Of a stretch of 6,360 nucleotides of DNA, positions 1 through 3,968 are shown in pieces. The position numbers and the translations under genes were made by a program. The stretch lies in the NCBI GenBank assembly GCA_938073925.1, contig CALJGH010000179.1, forward strand, positions 1 to 6,360, written 5' to 3'. Under the pieces are notes generated by a model, which ran no database searches, was not told the origin of the DNA, and worked only from the letters and a program-made list of their open reading frames with translations. Position 1 is the first letter of the stretch, and each line of letters starts with the position of its first letter. Source of the DNA: an uncultured Nitrospinaceae bacterium (lineage in GTDB: Bacteria > Nitrospinota > Nitrospinia > Nitrospinales > VA-1).

Positions 1-642
1 TTTGATGGTTTTTTCGATTCCCTCCGCCACTTCAGAAATACTTTGGCCGACCATATAGGCGGGGGTCGAAATAATTTTATTTTCTTCGTCAAAAACAAAA
101 TCAGTCGCGGCACATTCCTGATGCTGACTCCCCATAGCTTCTATCATGCCAATGCCTTCTTTATCGTTACCAATCGTCAAAGTGGGTTTGGCCGTTTCAC
201 TTTGGTAGATTTTTGCCATCATAGCCGGAGCGATACATAAGGCCGCTTGTGGTTTTTTCTTGGCGGCAAACTCTTTCACTAGTCTGATGACTTCGGGGTT
301 TACATCGCATTCATCGCCTTTTTCTGCAAAGTTTGAGAGGTTCTTGGCCGCACCGAATCCACCGGGTAGCACCAGAGCATCGATATCATCAGCTTTGATT
401 GCATTGATATCGCGGATTTCTCCTCGGGCAATGCGAGCCGACTCCACCAGCACGTTGCGTTTTTCCGTTGGCATTTCCTGCCCATTGTGATGATTGATCA
501 CGTGCATTTGATCGATATCGGGGGCCATGCATACCGCTTTGGCACCGGCACGATCGATTGCCAAAAGAGTGATGACCGCCTCATGAATCTCCGATCCGTC
601 ATACACACCGCACCCTGAAAGAACGACACCAATTTTTTTCAT
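1..642 (-). CDS. elbB: ElbB, DJ-1/PfpI-superfamily class I glutamine amidotransferase-like protein (3' end cut by window)
   Basis: A cytoplasmic protein of the DJ-1/PfpI fold. The family is called ElbB or 'isoprenoid biosynthesis protein with amidotransferase-like domain'; glyoxalase activity has been reported for the E. coli protein, but the physiological role is unsettled. 214 codons are visible with no stop. E. coli ElbB is about 217 residues, so only a few C-terminal residues are missing. Family signatures seen in order are KKIGVVLSGCGVYDGSEIHE at residues 2-21, RNVLVESARIARGEIRDI at about 61-78, the nucleophile-elbow approach LPGGFGAAKNLSNFA at about 92-106, LCIAPAM at 135-141 with the presumed reactive Cys136, and KIISTPAYM near the end. 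The ATG at 640-642 is supported by an AGAAGGG ribosome-binding site and by alignment to the usual ElbB N-terminus. It lies 161 bp downstream of nadE on the same strand. The identification is firm; the biochemical role is not. Confidence 0.95.
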   Translation of the reverse strand, partial: MKKIGVVLSGCGVYDGSEIHEAVITLLAIDRAGAKAVCMAPDIDQMHVINHHNGQEMPTEKRNVLVESARIARGEIRDINAIKADDIDALVLPGGFGAAKNLSNFAEKGDECDVNPEVIRLVKEFAAKKKPQAALCIAPAMMAKIYQSETAKPTLTIGNDKEGIGMIEAMGSQHQECAATDFVFDEENKIISTPAYMVGQSISEVAEGIEKTIK

Positions 643-650
643 AGTAATTT

Positions 651-657
651 CCCTTCT
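651..657 (-). promoter_or_regulatory. Ribosome binding site of elbB
   Basis: Read on the minus strand this is AGAAGGG, a good Shine-Dalgarno match, 8 nt before the elbB ATG. It is the only clear Shine-Dalgarno sequence among the four gene starts in the window, and it fixes the elbB start. Confidence 0.8.
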
Positions 658-700
658 AAATATAAGAACTCGATATGAGATGATTTTTAATTGAAGTCCA

Positions 701-729
701 ATTCTACCACCCTCTAACAGTGGAGACAA
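701..729 (-). promoter_or_regulatory. Predicted sigma70-type promoter for elbB
   Basis: On the minus strand there is TTGTCT (724-729, 4/6 to the -35 consensus), a 17-nt spacer, and TAGAAT (701-706, 5/6 to the -10 consensus). Transcription would begin near 694, giving a leader of about 50 nt before the elbB ATG. The -35 overlaps the proximal AACGTT box, so binding there would be expected to affect expression. This is a match by eye only, with no supporting data. Confidence 0.45.
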
Positions 730-773
730 CGTTCGCAGATAAACCAAGAAAAAATGAATACGGATGAACGTTG
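727..773. repeat. Inverted pair of 8-bp boxes, CAACGTTC / GAACGTTG, between nadE and elbB
   Basis: CAACGTTC at 727-734 is the exact reverse complement of GAACGTTG at 766-773, with 31 bp between the arms. Each arm contains the self-complementary hexamer AACGTT (728-733 and 767-772), so the sites are two copies of a palindrome 39 bp apart centre to centre. The left arm overlaps the predicted elbB -35 and the right arm would sit around -75. This placement suits paired sites for a dimeric regulator. The spacing is too long for an ordinary terminator hairpin. Chance occurrence is possible. Confidence 0.4.
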
Positions 774-803
774 ATTATTAAATCCTATGTTAAAAAGAGG
801 AGA

Positions 804-2543
804 TTACTTTTTCCTGAGACCGGTAGTTATGGGCAAACGCCTGTCCTTGCCGAAGGCTTTTGGGGTGATTTTGACACCGGGAGGGCCTTGTCGACGTTTG
901 TATTCATTGGCATCCACCAATTTTGTAACTCGTTTGATATCCGCTTTCGACAAGCCGGGGATTTTTATTTCTTCGACCGATTTATCTTCTTCAATATATT
1001 TTAACAAGACCGGGTCCAGTAAATCATAGGCAGGCAAGGAATCGGTATCTCGCTGGTCGGGCCGGAGTTCTGCCGAAGGTTCTTTCGTGATGATGGACTC
1101 GGGGATGATTTCTTTTTCGTCATTGAGCCAACGCGAAATTTTATAGACCCAAACTTTCGGCACGTCTTTGATAACGGCGAATCCTCCGGCCATATCGCCA
1201 TAAAGAGTGCAATACCCCACGCTGAATTCACTTTTATTTCCCGTGGCCAGAACCATCCACCCCATTTTATTGGAAAGCGCCATGAGCAGGTTGCCGCGTA
1301 TTCTTGCCTGAAGATTTTCTTCCGCCAATCCAGAATCCGTTCCTTTAAATGGTTTTGCAAGAATGTGATCGTATGCCTTCATGGCTTTTTCTATGGGAAG
1401 CGTCAAAGTTTCAATGTTTATGTTCTTCGCGAGATCGAGAGAATCCTGAACGCTGCCTTCTGAAGAATAGGGCGAGGGCATTAACACCCCTACCACGTTT
1501 TCTGGCCCTAACGCTTGTGCAGCTATGGCTGCGGTCAAAGCCGAATCGATGCCGCCGCTCAGACCCAGTACCACTTTAGAAAATCCGTTCTTGGAAATGT
1601 AGTCACGAGTGCCTAAAACCAGTGCTGAGAAAATTTTTTCCAACTCTGTTTTTTTACGGTAAATATGAGAGGGAAGGGCAGGGTATTTTTTTTGTTTCGA
1701 TAGCTCCGCCGCTGCGCGGTAAGTTTTAATGTTGATTGATGGTTTTTTCTTTGGTTTAGGAGTGATTGCAATGTCGGAAAAAATTAATTCTTCTGCGAAA
1801 GAATTCCCCTGTGTGACAATTTCCCCATCAGGTGTCACCATCAGACTTTGCCCGTCAAAGACCAGTTCATCCTGGCCGCCGACCAGATTGACGTAAGCAA
1901 TATGCGAGCGGTAACTGCGTGCGCGTTGCTGGATCATTTTTCTTCGCGCTTTGTCTTTTCCTTTGTGGAAGGGAGAAGAAGAAATGTTCAATAGCAGGTC
2001 TACTCCGCCTTTTCTACACAGGGTTTTCCCTGGTCCCGATTCTTCCCAGATATCTTCGCAAATCGTAATACCTAGTGTTGCTCCTTTTAATGCAAACCGA
2101 ACGGGAGTGTCGCCTTCCTGAAAATATCTTTTTTCATCGAATACACCGTAATTTGGAAGAAGCATTTTGCGGCAAGTGCCCACATGTTTGCCATCGCAAA
2201 GCAGGGCCGCAGAATTATAGATGGCGTTGCCGTGTTTTTCTGCAAAACCGACAATGGCTGTCAACCCTCGGGTATGAGGTATGATTTTCTCCATGGCCTT
2301 ATGACTGTTCTTTAAAAAACTTTCTTTTAACAACAGGTCTTCAGGTGGATAACCCGTGATCGCTAATTCTGGGAAAAGAATCACATCAGCACCCATTTTT
2401 CGGGCCTGTTTTAAATGGCTTTTTATTTTATTGGTATTGTAATCAAAATCGCCGACCATCGAATTCATTTGCGCCAGAGCAATTCGCAGGACAGTTCCTG
2501 AACTTTTTTGCATTGATTTAGTGTTCTTTTTAGTTGCAAGCAT
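804..2543 (-). CDS. nadE: Glutamine-dependent NAD+ synthetase
   Basis: Catalyses the last step of NAD+ biosynthesis in the cytoplasm: deamido-NAD+ is amidated with ATP, using ammonia from glutamine. The 579-residue protein has two domains. Residues ~19-265 form a nitrilase-fold glutaminase with the Glu-Lys-Cys triad visible as E59 (LFPELAITGYPPEDL), K126 (CRKMLLPNYGVFDE) and C162 (TICEDIWEE). Residues ~300-579 form the ATP-pyrophosphatase synthetase domain with the P-loop LSGGIDS at 328-334, LATGNKSEFSVGYCTLYGD at 432-450, and the family-typical end PPGVKI...AFGKDRRLPIT. All catalytic motifs are intact. Length is slightly above the roughly 540 usual for this type because of about 18 extra N-terminal residues. 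The start is uncertain: ATG at 2541-2543 gives 579 residues and ATG at 2511-2513 gives 569, and neither has a good Shine-Dalgarno. The family usually begins close to RIALAQMN (residue 20). It is transcribed away from the hypothetical pair. Confidence 0.97.
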   Translation of the reverse strand: MLATKKNTKSMQKSSGTVLRIALAQMNSMVGDFDYNTNKIKSHLKQARKMGADVILFPELAITGYPPEDLLLKESFLKNSHKAMEKIIPHTRGLTAIVGFAEKHGNAIYNSAALLCDGKHVGTCRKMLLPNYGVFDEKRYFQEGDTPVRFALKGATLGITICEDIWEESGPGKTLCRKGGVDLLLNISSSPFHKGKDKARRKMIQQRARSYRSHIAYVNLVGGQDELVFDGQSLMVTPDGEIVTQGNSFAEELIFSDIAITPKPKKKPSINIKTYRAAAELSKQKKYPALPSHIYRKKTELEKIFSALVLGTRDYISKNGFSKVVLGLSGGIDSALTAAIAAQALGPENVVGVLMPSPYSSEGSVQDSLDLAKNINIETLTLPIEKAMKAYDHILAKPFKGTDSGLAEENLQARIRGNLLMALSNKMGWMVLATGNKSEFSVGYCTLYGDMAGGFAVIKDVPKVWVYKISRWLNDEKEIIPESIITKEPSAELRPDQRDTDSLPAYDLLDPVLLKYIEEDKSVEEIKIPGLSKADIKRVTKLVDANEYKRRQGPPGVKITPKAFGKDRRLPITTGLRKK

Positions 2544-2594
2544 TTTCGACTTGTTTTTCAGGCGGATTCTTGGGAAATTAATATTCCATCCCGT

Positions 2595-2623
2595 TTGGCA
2601 GATTATACTACAATAGATATTAA
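2595..2623 (+). promoter_or_regulatory. Predicted promoter for the plus-strand hypothetical gene pair
   Basis: TTGGCA at 2595-2600 (5/6 to the -35 consensus) is followed after 17 nt by TATTAA at 2618-2623 (4/6 to the -10). An alternative -10 is TATACT at 2604-2609, which shares its bases with the nadE TATAAT on the other strand but lacks a good -35. Either would give a short leader before the ATG at 2662. The choice between them cannot be made by eye. Confidence 0.35.
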
Positions 2624-2630
2624 TCCTTAA
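2602..2630 (-). promoter_or_regulatory. Predicted nadE promoter
   Basis: On the minus strand there is a perfect -10 hexamer TATAAT at 2602-2607, a 17-nt spacer, and a weak -35 TTAAGG at 2625-2630 (3/6). Transcription would start near 2595, leaving a leader of about 50 nt. The perfect -10 and its position make it the best candidate in this intergenic region. It overlaps the promoter candidate of the divergent genes. Confidence 0.45.
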
Positions 2631-2661
2631 TTATCTGAGCAAGAATAAGACTTATCGAAAT

Positions 2662-3099
2662 ATGACTGAAACTAATCAAGCAGAAGAGAGTATTAAACAT
2701 TCTATTAATAAAAACGGGTTCCCCGAAAAAGTCGTTCGGCTTCCGTTCAAGCCGGTTTACGATGCCTGTAAAAAACACGGCACAAATTTGTCAGATGTTT
2801 TAGATAATTTGCAGGAACAGCAGATTTTTGGGAAAATCATTGGCAATCATGTTGAGTTTCGTTCTCGGGAGAAAATCGATTTCAAATCACCCAACCCTTC
2901 TTCTGCCAAAGATGACTTCTCGTGGGTAAAAGGTGCGGCGGGAAATATGGAAGGATTCCAAGACGCTGCAAAAGAAGCCATGGGAAAAATGACTCCCGAA
3001 CAAATGCAGGAGATTCGTAAATCTATTGAATCCATGAGTGATGAAGAAAAAATGAATATAATGAAAATGTTCTCCCAGCGATTCGATCCTTCCAAATAA
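2662..3099 (+). CDS. Hypothetical small soluble protein with Met-rich helical C-terminus
   Basis: I do not recognise this 145-residue protein. There is no signal peptide or membrane segment, so it is probably cytoplasmic. Residues 20-72 look like a compact folded unit: two likely helices (PVYDACKKHGTNLSDVLDNL, 31-50), then a probable strand pair around KIIGNHVEFRS (58-68). It could be a small helix-turn-helix-like or adaptor domain, but I see no diagnostic motif. Residues 75-90 are a polar linker. Residues 94-137 are amphipathic helices carrying eight methionines, with the repeated pattern MTPEQMQEIRKSIESMSDEEK at 110-130 (quoted as MTPEQM and MSDEEK turns). Such Met-rich helical hairpins often make protein-protein contacts; that is inference. 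The start codon has no clear Shine-Dalgarno, but the ORF fills the space after the promoter region and its codon pattern looks coding. It is 17 bp upstream of the next gene and probably co-transcribed with it. Confidence 0.8.
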   Translation: MTETNQAEESIKHSINKNGFPEKVVRLPFKPVYDACKKHGTNLSDVLDNLQEQQIFGKIIGNHVEFRSREKIDFKSPNPSSAKDDFSWVKGAAGNMEGFQDAAKEAMGKMTPEQMQEIRKSIESMSDEEKMNIMKMFSQRFDPSK

Positions 3100-3116
3100 T
3101 TTAATTCAAAATACCT

Positions 3117-3965
3117 ATGCTAATTTTTTCTAAAGATATCGGTCAACGAGACCACACCCATGCGCTGGAAGACAAACTTCCAGATTTAAAAAGCTATATG
3201 GAATACCAAAGAAAACTGTTTCCATACACCGTTGTTCGGGCGGGATTAGACCTCGCCTACAAAGAGGTCGATGACATGCTAAATTTTGTCGATAACGATT
3301 ATCGTCCGCCTGCTGACAGCAATCGGCAAGAATATCCGGCAGATGTTGATCAGTGGTACCGTCAACGGTTTCCCTGGTCGTCCGCATTTTTAAAAATGGA
3401 GGACATGCATTACACTTTGGTAACTCTTATTAAAGTAATGGACTCCTTCCGGACTCACGAAACGGGAAACAGTTATCATTGGACTGTTTTGTACGATTCC
3501 GTTCACAATATTGTTCAGGTTTATAACAGTCTCATTCGGGAGAAACCAGATCAATCGAGAGATATCCATTTGAGCAGTGGGGTTGAAGTGGACTTCGATG
3601 ACTTTGTCAATAATTATTGGCTGAATCTCGATTTTATGATTTTTTCACAAGCCGACTTTCCGCACGCCCGACATATGAAAAGAAAAGCAACGATTGAGGA
3701 GACGATCCAACAGTGCATGGCAGAAGGTGAGGAGCCTTTGGTTGCCCTGGAAAACCTGAAGTCGGATTTAAAACCCGATGAAGCTACGCTAAAACTTCTA
3801 AGGCGCGATCCAGTTGAAAATCGGCTGCTTGAATTGGTCAGTCATCCTGAAACGGGAACACAATATGACAGTATCAATAAAGAATTTATAGAACACCAGC
3901 AGTACGGAAAAATCTCGATTATTGATGCCGATTATTTGGCTAATCATGAACACTCATTGAAATAG
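3117..3965 (+). CDS. Hypothetical soluble helical protein, second gene of the pair
   Basis: I do not recognise this 282-residue protein. It has no signal peptide or hydrophobic membrane span and is rich in charged and aromatic residues. Residues ~20-60 and 90-142 are predicted by eye to be mainly helical; the latter runs through KMEDMHYTLVTLIKVMDSF and HWTVLYDSVHNIVQVYNSL. An acidic patch VEVDFDDFVNNYW (157-169) is followed by LNLDFMIFSQADF. The segment from 190 on (ATIEETIQQCMAEGEEPLVA) is a helical region that ends in a short charged tail. Scattered His, Asp and Glu residues do not form a metal-binding signature I can name. The ATG at 3117 lacks a recognisable Shine-Dalgarno; ATG at residue 28 is a possible alternative. 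It follows the 145-residue gene by 17 bp, which implies one transcript. Its stop is only 3 bp from the stop of the convergent adhesin-like gene. Confidence 0.82.
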   Translation: MLIFSKDIGQRDHTHALEDKLPDLKSYMEYQRKLFPYTVVRAGLDLAYKEVDDMLNFVDNDYRPPADSNRQEYPADVDQWYRQRFPWSSAFLKMEDMHYTLVTLIKVMDSFRTHETGNSYHWTVLYDSVHNIVQVYNSLIREKPDQSRDIHLSSGVEVDFDDFVNNYWLNLDFMIFSQADFPHARHMKRKATIEETIQQCMAEGEEPLVALENLKSDLKPDEATLKLLRRDPVENRLLELVSHPETGTQYDSINKEFIEHQQYGKISIIDADYLANHEHSLK

Positions 3966-3968
3966 AGA

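Noticed and set aside
790..815. A/T-rich inverted repeat AAAAAG...CTTTTT at the nadE stop as a terminator
   Set aside because: The stem is six A/T-rich pairs with no GC core and overlaps the stop codon; it is unlikely to terminate transcription.
771..1029. Plus-strand open frames over the nadE 3' end
   Set aside because: They overlap conserved NadE C-terminal sequence antisense, lack family resemblance and have no convincing start.
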